A stretch of DNA of 19,250 nt from assembly GCA_937903155.1 (NCBI GenBank), contig CALCZU010000127.1:1-19250 (forward strand). Reading direction: 5' to 3'. The stretch is from an uncultured Bdellovibrionales bacterium. GTDB taxonomy: Bacteria > Bdellovibrionota > FAC87 > UBA2466. The translations under genes and the position numbers were made by a program. This document shows, piece by piece, positions 1-6,548 of the stretch (the stretch's first letter is position 1; every line of letters begins with the position of its first letter). Below the pieces are notes generated by a model. That model searched no databases, had not been told where the DNA came from, and saw nothing but the letters and a program-made list of their open reading frames with translations.

Positions 1-584
1 ACACGGGCGCCATGTACCGAAGTGTCGCCTATTTCTCCGTTAAGAAAAAAGTGGACGACGAGGAGGCGGTTGCTCAGATTGCACGAGCCCTAAAGTTTTC
101 TGTCGATCCTAAAACGCAAGTGCTCCTAGTGAATGACAAAGACCTCGGGCAAAAAATCCGTACCCAAAAAATCGGTGCGATGGCTTCCAAAGTCAGTCAG
201 TTTAAAAAAGTCAGGGCGCTCTTAACTTCAAAACAAAGGCGACTCGGAAAACAGCTATCCCGGAAGTTTCCAGTCGTCGTCGAAGGCCGCGACATAGGAA
301 CGATTGTTTTTCCAAAGGTCGATTTCAAATTCTTTGTCACAGCGGATCCCAAAGTGAGAGCTGAAAGACGCTATCACCAACTCAAAGCGCACGGGAATAC
401 AAAGATTACCCTAAAAGAAATTTTAAAGCAGAATGCCGCCCGGGACAGAGCCGATTCGTCTCGAAAACTCGCGCCTTTAAAGTGCGCTGAAGACGCGATC
501 GTCGTAGATACATCCCACATGGGAATGACCCAAGTCGTAAATTTCATGTGCGACCACATCAACGGAAAAAGAAAACTTCTCTGA
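1..584 (+). CDS. cmk: Cytidylate kinase, 5'-truncated by the window edge
   Basis: Cytidylate kinase phosphorylates CMP/dCMP to the diphosphate with ATP in the cytoplasm. The reading frame runs open from base 3 (Thr-Gly-Ala just before ATG 12), giving TGAMYRSVAY, which is the internal DTGAMYR segment of the family. The ATG at 12 is therefore not the start, and the P-loop (GPSGAGKS-type) lies left of the window. Visible family motifs are VVEGRDIGTIVFP with FFVTADP and the RRYHQL that follows, and RDRADSSRKLAPL followed by DAIVVDTS. These are the CMP-binding and lid regions. About 193 residues of a usual 220-230 are seen, and the C-terminus is normal. No downstream co-directional gene follows closely. 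The identification is firm; only the 5' end is missing. Confidence 0.93.
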   Translation, partial: TGAMYRSVAYFSVKKKVDDEEAVAQIARALKFSVDPKTQVLLVNDKDLGQKIRTQKIGAMASKVSQFKKVRALLTSKQRRLGKQLSRKFPVVVEGRDIGTIVFPKVDFKFFVTADPKVRAERRYHQLKAHGNTKITLKEILKQNAARDRADSSRKLAPLKCAEDAIVVDTSHMGMTQVVNFMCDHINGKRKLL

Positions 585-597
585 GAACGTGACGAGC

Positions 598-625
598 GTC
601 GTTGCGAGGAGCCGAAGGCGACGAC
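598..625 (+). terminator. Hairpin after cmk, possible terminator without a T-run
   Basis: GTCGTTGC (598-605) can pair with GCGACGAC (618-625) over 8 bp, with one G-T pair and a 12-nt loop. It lies 14 nt past the cmk stop. No T-tract follows, and the next bases belong to a dispersed repeat. Termination is therefore only a possibility. Confidence 0.3.
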
Positions 626-657
626 TTGTCCGGCGCAGCTTTAGCGGAGACGAAAGC
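626..657 (+). repeat. Short GC-rich dispersed repeat, copy 1
   Basis: The block TTGTCCGGCGCAGC, then TTTA, then GCGGAGACGAAAGC matches two more copies near 13244-13325. The shared plan is TGTCCGGCG(T/C)AGC, a short variable centre, then a GGCGTAGACGGA-like end. It lies in the gap between the cmk end and the end of the barrel gene. Similar short intergenic palindrome-like units occur in many bacterial genomes. It is non-coding here. Confidence 0.55.
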
Positions 658-690
658 AATCTCGCCGCGTAAGAGTGCTCTTGTTTTCAT

Positions 691-1239
691 TTAATCGTTG
701 ATATCTTTAACTTGAGTTGCAGAACGGAAATCGATTCTAAAACCAAAAGTAGCACCCGTAAAACTCGGCGCATTCGTCATGTAAGTGTAACCGAATTCAA
801 ATTTCAAACGACAACCACCGCCTAAAGCAAACCCAATTCCCGCAGACGGCTCGATGACATAGTAACTCGTTTGGTTCTGATTCAGGCGAGTGATTTTCCC
901 AGCGCCATATCCGCCCATAATCGCTAAATCGTAGATAAAGACTTTGCTCATCCGGCCATCAAATCCAAGATTCACTCCGCCATAGTAAAGATTCTCATCG
1001 GAGGGCGAATCTCCGGTAGGAGCGCCATACTTCGCACCAATCCCGTAATACACGTTAGAAGTCCCAAGGTAGCGTCCCAATTCCATCCCTGACACCCAAC
1101 CGACCCCGTTCTGTTGGAGAAGCTTCACACCTCTAAAATCGAACCCAATACGCGAGCGGTAATTCGAATCTGCAAACACAGTCATCCCCATCGAGAGGAC
1201 GAGTACGAGTAAGATATGATTTAGACGCATTTGTAGCAT
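691..1239 (-). CDS. Small outer-membrane beta-barrel protein
   Basis: A 182-residue protein with an N-terminal signal peptide: MRLN, a hydrophobic run LLVLVLSMGMTV, and a cleavage-like FADS. The mature part is rich in Gly, Tyr and alternating hydrophobic residues (YYGIGAKYG, YYGGVNLGF, GYGAGKI, GIGFALGGG, KFEFGYTY, ATFGFRIDF), the pattern of an eight-strand-type barrel. After the last strand there is a short polar tail. Starts are possible at 1239 (MLQ-MRLN) or at the ATG at 1230; neither has a clear Shine-Dalgarno. The shorter form gives the better signal peptide. It is transcribed away from the 1483 gene. Nothing in the sequence identifies a ligand or enzyme activity. Confidence 0.7.
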   Translation of the reverse strand: MLQMRLNHILLVLVLSMGMTVFADSNYRSRIGFDFRGVKLLQQNGVGWVSGMELGRYLGTSNVYYGIGAKYGAPTGDSPSDENLYYGGVNLGFDGRMSKVFIYDLAIMGGYGAGKITRLNQNQTSYYVIEPSAGIGFALGGGCRLKFEFGYTYMTNAPSFTGATFGFRIDFRSATQVKDIND

Positions 1240-1377
1240 AGAGAAGAGTTCGTAACTTTGTCGGCCATTTCACAATCAACCTGAACCGCAGCGCATTACA
1301 CCCGCCCAACACCGCAGGAAAATTGCCGAAAATCAATTACGTCTTTTTCACCCGTCAACTTCTTAGACAGCTGTCGA

Positions 1378-1407
1378 ACAAAAAGAGGGTCTCTTCCCTC
1401 GTTTTGT
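1378..1407 (+). terminator. Strong hairpin with T-rich 3' arm between divergent genes
   Basis: ACAAAAAGAGGG (1378-1389) pairs with CCCTCGTTTTGT (1396-1407) with one mismatch around a 6-nt loop, TCTCTT. The GC core followed by TTTT on the plus strand (and on the minus strand too) looks like a bidirectional intrinsic terminator. It sits upstream of the 1483 gene, between two divergent genes, so it could be an attenuator or could end a short unannotated transcript. Confidence 0.45.
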
Positions 1408-1482
1408 ATCCTGCGAGTGGGTAGGCGCTCGTGGAATACGTGTTGCACTGGACACTCAATCGGGAAGGAGTCAGTGGAACGT

Positions 1483-3399
1483 ATGAGCATCCTAAATTTT
1501 CAAAAAATAAAAATTACAAAGTTTACGAGCAACCTGCTTGTCATCGCTCTCCTTTTGACATCGTTCTCGCGCCATTCGAAAGCGGAAGATGATCTGATTA
1601 GTGCCGCTGCGGGCGGTCCTGACAAAACGATCGGCATTCTCCAACTGCTCTCAGGAAGCGTGTCCGACCCGATGGCAGGCTACACGATTTTAGCTTTTCT
1701 CGCGGCGACCCAACTCCCAAAGATTATGAGCTCGCTCGGATCCGCAATTATTAACACTCGCGTTGTAAGGGAATATCTTACCACTCGGGGTTCTGACCGT
1801 GCACGGACCGAAGAGTTAAAAATCGATTTAGCGGCGTTAGCGGAACTAGCCAAGACCGAGCCTGAGCGAGTAGCGAGATTGATGAAGGCGGCGGAAGAAT
1901 ACGGGAGACGTTTACGACGAGTTCATAGTTACATTGCTTTTTTAAGAAACTCGCCGGAGTTCGCTCCAAAAACTACTAATTCAGTTCTTTTAGAGGCTGC
2001 ATTTCGCGATTGGACGGAGCGAGGCAGCTCCGAGGCGTTAATTGGATTAGTGACCGAGCATGCAGAACAATTAATGAAACCTCAAGAGATAGAATTTACT
2101 CAAAAGTGGGCCCCTCACAAAACGAATCCGAAGGTTTGGAACCACCAAGAGGTTTCAAAACGGTTTTTGACTCGTTTCATTCATGACATGCGGTCAGAGG
2201 AAAGAGAACATCAAAACCTGGTTGAAGAACGGAATCGAGTTTCGCTGCTGCATCCTCATAAATATCGGCAAGGGGCGGTCAGTCACAGTATTCATGGGCA
2301 AGAACGCCAACCCGGTCTGACTTTAGAATTGGGAACGAACAAACTCGTGGTTTGGTCAGAAATTCCCAACCATTATAAGGAGAGTTGCGCTACGACAATG
2401 GCGAGCGTCTCTAAATCCTATCAAGAGAGTCGAAAAGAACGCGGAAAAAAGCGAAGTGCGACGCTTCTTCTATTGTCGCCGTATGCGATTGCGGGCGGTT
2501 CCGCTCTCGGCGCTTGGGCTTTTTATGAAAAAGCGCAAGATAAATACGGCCCCAACCCTGTCACAGGAAAAAAAGAAGAAGATAGAAAAACGAAAAACCA
2601 AGACGATGAGAGAAACCGCGCCGAGATGACCTTCGGCGCTTACCTTGCAACGGAAGAAGGTAAGCAGGCGGTGGAACCGTTTGTTAAAATAGTTTCTTCA
2701 CACTTCGTCGAAAAAGCATTTGCAAAGGACTCAAACTTTTTCTCGAAGATTCAAGAGCAATGGGCGCTCGACCCGAAGCAAACGAAAATCAATTTTTCGG
2801 AGAAAACAAAACTCCTGAATAACGAAGCAGAAATGCACGACTTGTTTAGACGTTCCCTTGAGCTTGCGATTTCCGAAAGCTACAAGGACTTAAGTCGTCC
2901 GCAAGTCGTCGAGTTTCTCTCCACGGCTGCGCACAATAAAGAAATGCCGCAATTCATGGAAGAACTCTATGCTCAAGCAATCGATAATTTCTTCAAAGAA
3001 ATTAGCTTCCGATTCCAAGTGAAAGGCCGTCACGCAGTTCAGTTGGGCGCAAGCTCTGCTGTGGACATTGAGTTAAAGGCGCTTGTCACATCCTCGATTC
3101 CTAAATTTAAATCTGCAGGATTTGAGGAGGCAATGAAGACCAGCCTCGCGCTCGTCACCCAAGGTGGCAAGATTGTGATTCCACCCCATCGAGCGATCCC
3201 GCGCGGCAAAGGCGTAGAAACCTCTGAAAATGTCCCTACGCCGGAAAAGAAAAAAACTGAGCCGGAAAAGGCCGCAGCAGATGTGGGCTTCAACGAAAAA
3301 ATCGGTCAGATTTTAAGACCTTTCAGAATATTCCAGGCCAGTCCTTCCGTATCGGGAGCTCCGGCCGAGTCAAACTCCCTTGTGCGTAAGGCTCCGTAA
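1483..3399 (+). CDS. Large exported protein of unknown function
   Basis: I do not recognise this 639-residue protein. The chosen ATG at 1483 gives a clear signal peptide: Lys-rich start, LLVIALLLTSFS core, end near HSKA-ED. A Shine-Dalgarno-like GGAAGGAG lies at 1463-1470, 12 nt upstream. An in-frame GTG at 1474 is an alternative, and the open frame runs to an ATG at 1417 that would spoil the signal peptide. Mildly hydrophobic helices occur around residues 50-80, and a stronger one (LLLLSPYAIAGGSALGAWAF) around residues 328-348. The rest is Lys/Glu-rich and mostly helical (for example ELKIDLAALAELAKTEPERVARLMKAAEE broken over residues ~110-140). A low-complexity Pro/Glu/Lys stretch lies near residue 585. 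A membrane-tethered periplasmic role is inference only. A second exported gene follows 103 nt later. Confidence 0.7.
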   Translation: MSILNFQKIKITKFTSNLLVIALLLTSFSRHSKAEDDLISAAAGGPDKTIGILQLLSGSVSDPMAGYTILAFLAATQLPKIMSSLGSAIINTRVVREYLTTRGSDRARTEELKIDLAALAELAKTEPERVARLMKAAEEYGRRLRRVHSYIAFLRNSPEFAPKTTNSVLLEAAFRDWTERGSSEALIGLVTEHAEQLMKPQEIEFTQKWAPHKTNPKVWNHQEVSKRFLTRFIHDMRSEEREHQNLVEERNRVSLLHPHKYRQGAVSHSIHGQERQPGLTLELGTNKLVVWSEIPNHYKESCATTMASVSKSYQESRKERGKKRSATLLLLSPYAIAGGSALGAWAFYEKAQDKYGPNPVTGKKEEDRKTKNQDDERNRAEMTFGAYLATEEGKQAVEPFVKIVSSHFVEKAFAKDSNFFSKIQEQWALDPKQTKINFSEKTKLLNNEAEMHDLFRRSLELAISESYKDLSRPQVVEFLSTAAHNKEMPQFMEELYAQAIDNFFKEISFRFQVKGRHAVQLGASSAVDIELKALVTSSIPKFKSAGFEEAMKTSLALVTQGGKIVIPPHRAIPRGKGVETSENVPTPEKKKTEPEKAAADVGFNEKIGQILRPFRIFQASPSVSGAPAESNSLVRKAP

Positions 3400-3434
3400 T
3401 TACTGAATTTTTTACTGGTGACAGTTCTTGCTTC

Positions 3435-3463
3435 TTGATCCCATTCTTTAAAACCGCTAAGAT
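3435..3463 (+). promoter_or_regulatory. Possible sigma70-type promoter for the 3503 gene
   Basis: TTGATC (3435-3440) and TAAGAT (3458-3463) are separated by 17 nt. Each has 4 of 6 consensus bases. It lies 40 nt upstream of the 3503 start codon, in the gap after the preceding exported gene. Confidence 0.4.
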
Positions 3464-3502
3464 GCGTTTCCCTCTAAACCATATTCCTGGAGTCAGACAC
3501 GC

Positions 3503-4003
3503 ATGCAGCAAAAACGCTTTGCCTTGGGTCGAAACGTATTCTTTCTTTTTGGGTTTACGCAATTCATTATCATAAGCTCTGCTCTCTGTTTAGAACCAAA
3601 AGTCAGTTGCGAGAGCACCTACGTTTTCAAAGGTCTTTCGAAGCAAACGAATAAAGAAGATGTTTCCTGCAATAAGGCATCGATTGCGGGTCCCGAACTT
3701 TTCTTTTCCAATAGAGAAGAATCGACCTTCTCAGGTGTCGATCAATCGGTAGTCATCAAAGTAACGTATGAAGAGGCCGAAAAAACCGATGCCTCAACCC
3801 AGCTTCCCGCTAAGGTTAAAATCGATCGCAGAAGTTCCAATCCGACACAAAACGATTTAATCATGACCACAGTCATTACCTCAAATCGATTCCGAACAAT
3901 GGATGTCTATTTTAAATTAGACTCAGCGGAAGAGAAAAATACTCCAGATTGCATCTTAAGCCGTTACGTGCGGGTGACCTGCCAGATTAATGCCTCGAAG
4001 TAA
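3503..4003 (+). CDS. Small exported cysteine-containing protein of unknown function
   Basis: A 166-residue protein with a signal peptide (MQQKRFALGRN, then the hydrophobic stretch VFFLFGFTQFIIISSAL). GGAG at 3489-3492, 10 nt before the ATG, supports the start. The predicted mature part keeps five cysteines (Cys29, 36, 56, 150 and 160, the first near the cleavage site), so one or two periplasmic disulfides are plausible. The SALC tetrad is a poor lipobox. The secondary structure looks like beta strands (VVIKVTY, MTTVITS, MDVYFKL, VRVTCQI). I recognise no family. It follows the large exported gene in the same direction and has its own candidate promoter. Its stop codon lies one base from the stop of the convergent spoVG. 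Confidence 0.65.
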   Translation: MQQKRFALGRNVFFLFGFTQFIIISSALCLEPKVSCESTYVFKGLSKQTNKEDVSCNKASIAGPELFFSNREESTFSGVDQSVVIKVTYEEAEKTDASTQLPAKVKIDRRSSNPTQNDLIMTTVITSNRFRTMDVYFKLDSAEEKNTPDCILSRYVRVTCQINASK

Positions 4004-4004
4004 T

Positions 4005-4322
4005 TTATTCTGCGTCGGGATCGCGACGTTTAAGATTGGCTAAACTTTTATTGGCTGAATCTGACATCTGTTTCAGCTCATTTTCGTAATGATTTAAAAT
4101 TTTCTTTTCAATCGCGTTTCGCATGTCGCTATTAAGAGGATGGGCGATATCGCGGAAGGTTCCATCTTTTCGCTTCTTGCTGGGCATTGCAACGAAGAGG
4201 CCCGTGTTGCCGTTGATGATTTTCAAATCTCTGACCACAAAGCAAGCGTCGAAAATAATGGTGACGTAAGCTTTGAGCTTGTCTTCATTCACTGGGAAGA
4301 TTTTGATTTCTGTAATTTCCAT
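4005..4322 (-). CDS. spoVG: SpoVG family RNA/DNA-binding regulator
   Basis: A 105-residue protein of the SpoVG family, a small nucleic-acid-binding regulator best known from Firmicutes and also found in Borrelia and some deltaproteobacteria. Diagnostic segments are MEITEIKI at the start, LKAYVTIIFDACFVVRDLKIING, GLFVAMPSKKRKDGTFRDIAHPLN, and a helical C-terminus. An AGAAGGAG Shine-Dalgarno on the minus strand ends 6 nt before the ATG. It lies 33 nt downstream of ispE in the same direction, so co-transcription is likely. The ispE-spoVG closeness is also seen in Bacillus (ispE-purR-yabJ-spoVG). Its target in this organism cannot be read from sequence. Length and motif agreement make the family call firm. 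Confidence 0.93.
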   Translation of the reverse strand: MEITEIKIFPVNEDKLKAYVTIIFDACFVVRDLKIINGNTGLFVAMPSKKRKDGTFRDIAHPLNSDMRNAIEKKILNHYENELKQMSDSANKSLANLKRRDPDAE

Positions 4323-4355
4323 GTTGCTCTCCTTCTGTAGACCAAGGTGACCACA

Positions 4356-5207
4356 CTAGAAAACGTGCAAGATTTTTGTGTTTACAGTCCTACAACCTAA
4401 CTTTCGGAGAGAAATCGAAAGTTCTTTAAAGTTTTCTTCACAATCTTCCTGATAAGGTGAGAGGAGAAAACAACTGGACCCACTCCCAGATAAACCGCAG
4501 AAATTATTGGAACTGCTGCGGAGCAGCTTGAGCACTCCTGAGATCTTCGGAGAATGCGCACAGACTGAATCTTCCAAATCATTTGTCGCAATCTTTAAAT
4601 AATCCAAGGTCTCTGACGCTGACTGCGGAGAAATCCTTGATGAAGAAAACGGCTGGTTAAGATCTCGATAGTTCTTAAAAATCGTCTGCGTGGGACAGGA
4701 TTCAGGAACCAGTACAAGTAAAACGCTTCCATGAAGAGGCGCTTTCACAGGGCTGCAGTGTTCTCCGATTCCAGTGACCCAACAGCTTTGCGATTCCAAA
4801 AAGAAAGCAACATCGGCTCCGAGTTTTTTAGCGATGCCCAAGGCATCTGTTTTGGAGATCAAATCAAGTGAAACAAAATATTTTAAAAGTGTCCCCACAT
4901 TCGAAGACCCTCCCCCTAGACCGCCTCCGATGGGAATCTGTTTTTTAATCTGAATTTTCCATTGAGAGGGAATTTCGCTTAGAAGGCGAGTTACGAGATT
5001 GTTTTCTACCGAAGGAAGATCGGACGTTACCAACGCTGACTCTGCCCATTCCAAACCCACAGTGGTTTTTGGAGCCGCTTCGATAAAAATTTCATCTCCA
5101 AAGTCGATAGCCGCGAAGAGACTTTGCAAAAGATGGTACCCGTCCGAACGTCTTCCGACGATCCCAAGACCCAAGTTTATTTTAGCGGGAGAAAAAAGTT
5201 TAGCCAC
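4356..5207 (-). CDS. ispE: 4-diphosphocytidyl-2-C-methyl-D-erythritol kinase
   Basis: A 283-residue GHMP-family kinase that phosphorylates CDP-ME at the 2-hydroxyl with ATP in the MEP pathway for isoprenoid precursors. Family motifs are SPAKINLGLGIVGRRSDGYH (residues 6-25, with the conserved Lys9), PIGGGLGGGSSN (92-103, the ATP-binding glycine loop), LGADVAFFL (129-137, catalytic Asp132) and GLSGSGSSCFLL near the C-terminus. The length is typical. The start is GTG at 5207, which keeps the family N-terminus; only a weak AGAAAAG lies before it. spoVG follows 33 nt downstream. The Ala in GADVAFF replaces the more usual Pro, which should not abolish activity. Confidence 0.95.
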   Translation of the reverse strand: MAKLFSPAKINLGLGIVGRRSDGYHLLQSLFAAIDFGDEIFIEAAPKTTVGLEWAESALVTSDLPSVENNLVTRLLSEIPSQWKIQIKKQIPIGGGLGGGSSNVGTLLKYFVSLDLISKTDALGIAKKLGADVAFFLESQSCWVTGIGEHCSPVKAPLHGSVLLVLVPESCPTQTIFKNYRDLNQPFSSSRISPQSASETLDYLKIATNDLEDSVCAHSPKISGVLKLLRSSSNNFCGLSGSGSSCFLLSPYQEDCEENFKELSISLRKLGCRTVNTKILHVF

Positions 5208-5322
5208 GAAACTTTTCTACAACTGTAAATTAGTTTTTCATACCGGATTCTGATTTTAAAGAATTGAATTGTGATGTTATTTCGAAGAATACACCACAAC
5301 GATTCTCTACTTCGCACTTAAC

Positions 5323-5353
5323 TTGTTAAACGACGAAAAAACCGGCTTATTAT
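5323..5353 (+). promoter_or_regulatory. Weak promoter-like pair upstream of the 5416 gene
   Basis: TTGTTA (5323-5328) and TATTAT (5348-5353) are 19 nt apart, with alternative -10 registers giving 17-18 nt. The -35 overlaps a small inverted repeat, TTAAC-TT-GTTAA (5318-5329). The support is modest. Confidence 0.25.
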
Positions 5354-5415
5354 TCATCTTGAATTTCAGACGTTTAGCCTTCTCCCCCGGGGCATGCTTC
5401 TTGTAGTTAACTGCT

Positions 5416-5751
5416 ATGAATCTGGGGGGATTTTCCCTCTGCATTCTCAAAAAAATGCGAAACTCATTACAAAATTTTTACACGATTTCGGTCTGCTTCG
5501 GAGTATTGGCTACGTTTTATTTTATGCTGAGCCAAGACGGCGGTTCCCGGTTTCCACTAAGGGCTTTGCAAGCTCCGGATGAAATTCGAACCGAAGCCAT
5601 GATCGATCCCGCAATTGGACAACTTTTGCAAATTGAAAAAGAGCTCGCAAGACTTCCCAAAGAACGAACAATTCTCGAGCGCCGCCTCCCAACCGAAGTT
5701 TCAATCGATTCCGATTATCGTAACAGTGATTCCACGATTCCAAACCGTTGA
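5416..5751 (+). CDS. Small single-pass membrane protein, hypothetical
   Basis: A possible 111-residue protein, or 98 residues from the ATG at 5455. The second start gives a tidier N-terminus (MRNSLQNFY, then a hydrophobic segment TISVCFGVLATFYFML). That would be a signal anchor followed by a short outside domain with a charged helix (LLQIEKELARLPKERTILERRL) and a polar tail. No Shine-Dalgarno is convincing for either start. The opposite strand carries an overlapping open frame with no recognisable features. The gene ends 47 nt before lpxH and could be co-transcribed with it. No family is recognised. Coding status is moderately supported by the membrane-anchor and coiled-coil pattern. Confidence 0.4.
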   Translation: MNLGGFSLCILKKMRNSLQNFYTISVCFGVLATFYFMLSQDGGSRFPLRALQAPDEIRTEAMIDPAIGQLLQIEKELARLPKERTILERRLPTEVSIDSDYRNSDSTIPNR

Positions 5752-5798
5752 GTTTGTTCAAACTGGCCTTGTAGGCTTTCCCATGTTAAATCTAATGA

Positions 5799-6542
5799 AT
5801 GAAAGCGATCTTCGTTTCTGACGTGCATTTAAGAGACAGTCACAGCGTAAAGACTCGCCTCTTCTGCCGCTTTCTCCAAGACAAAGCCTCGCAGTACGAA
5901 AAAATTTACATTCTAGGGGATCTCTTTGATGTTTGGCCGGGAACAACGGATTTTCTAAAGACGACGTATCAGAGCGTCCTTGATGTTTTAAAGTCTCTCG
6001 CAGAAAACGGCCACGAGTTGCATTATGTCGAAGGAAATCACGATTTCAAACTCGGCTCTTTTTTTTCCGAAACTCTCGGCATCTCAGTGCACCCCGATGA
6101 GCTCGTTGAAAACTGGAATGGTAAAAAAATCTTTATGACCCATGGAGATCGCGGAAACTCGAAAGACTACGGGACACGTCTGCTCCGCTATGTTTTAAGA
6201 CGAGACCTCTTTCACTGGGTGCTTTCTGCAGTACCCTCACACTGGATTTATAAAGTGGGTCTGAGAGGATCTCAATTTTCACGAAAATACCAAGTCGCAA
6301 TGCCCCTCAAAACGGAAGCACAGATTCGACAAACCTATCGTCAAGCGGCCGAAGAAATTTTTGATAAAGGTTATGATGTCGTCATCATGGGGCATACACA
6401 TTTACCCGATGATGTGACGACGGTAATTCAGGGGCGCAATTGCCGATATATTAATACCGGCGACTGGGTAAAGAATTTTACCTACCTTGAGTTTGACGGA
6501 AAAGAATTCTATACTAGGACCCATCCTGTCAAAGCGACTTGA
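5799..6542 (+). CDS. lpxH: UDP-2,3-diacylglucosamine diphosphatase-like metallophosphoesterase
   Basis: A 247-residue calcineurin-like phosphoesterase, best matched to the LpxH/LpxH2 group. That group hydrolyses UDP-2,3-diacylglucosamine to lipid X during lipid A synthesis at the cytoplasmic face of the inner membrane. The metal ligands appear in order: SDVH (Asp8, His10), GDLFDVW (Asp41), EGNHD (Asn80, His81), HGD (His115) and GHTH (His199, His201), followed by NTGDW. GDLFDVW and NTGDWV are the usual features that separate LpxH from other phosphoesterases. The start ATG at 5799 gives the canonical MKAIFVSDVH; the Shine-Dalgarno is weak. The next gene begins 6 nt after the stop, so an operon is likely. 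A different UDP-sugar or nucleotide substrate cannot be excluded. Confidence 0.82.
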   Translation: MKAIFVSDVHLRDSHSVKTRLFCRFLQDKASQYEKIYILGDLFDVWPGTTDFLKTTYQSVLDVLKSLAENGHELHYVEGNHDFKLGSFFSETLGISVHPDELVENWNGKKIFMTHGDRGNSKDYGTRLLRYVLRRDLFHWVLSAVPSHWIYKVGLRGSQFSRKYQVAMPLKTEAQIRQTYRQAAEEIFDKGYDVVIMGHTHLPDDVTTVIQGRNCRYINTGDWVKNFTYLEFDGKEFYTRTHPVKAT

Positions 6543-6548
6543 AAAAAA

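Noticed and set aside
12..14. ATG at 12 as the start of the kinase gene
   Set aside because: The frame is open upstream and codes Thr-Gly-Ala, so this Met is internal to the family's TGAMYR motif and the gene begins outside the window.
1417..1482. Upstream ATG at 1417 for the large exported protein
   Set aside because: It would place 22 polar residues before the signal peptide and ignores the GGAAGGAG at 1463.
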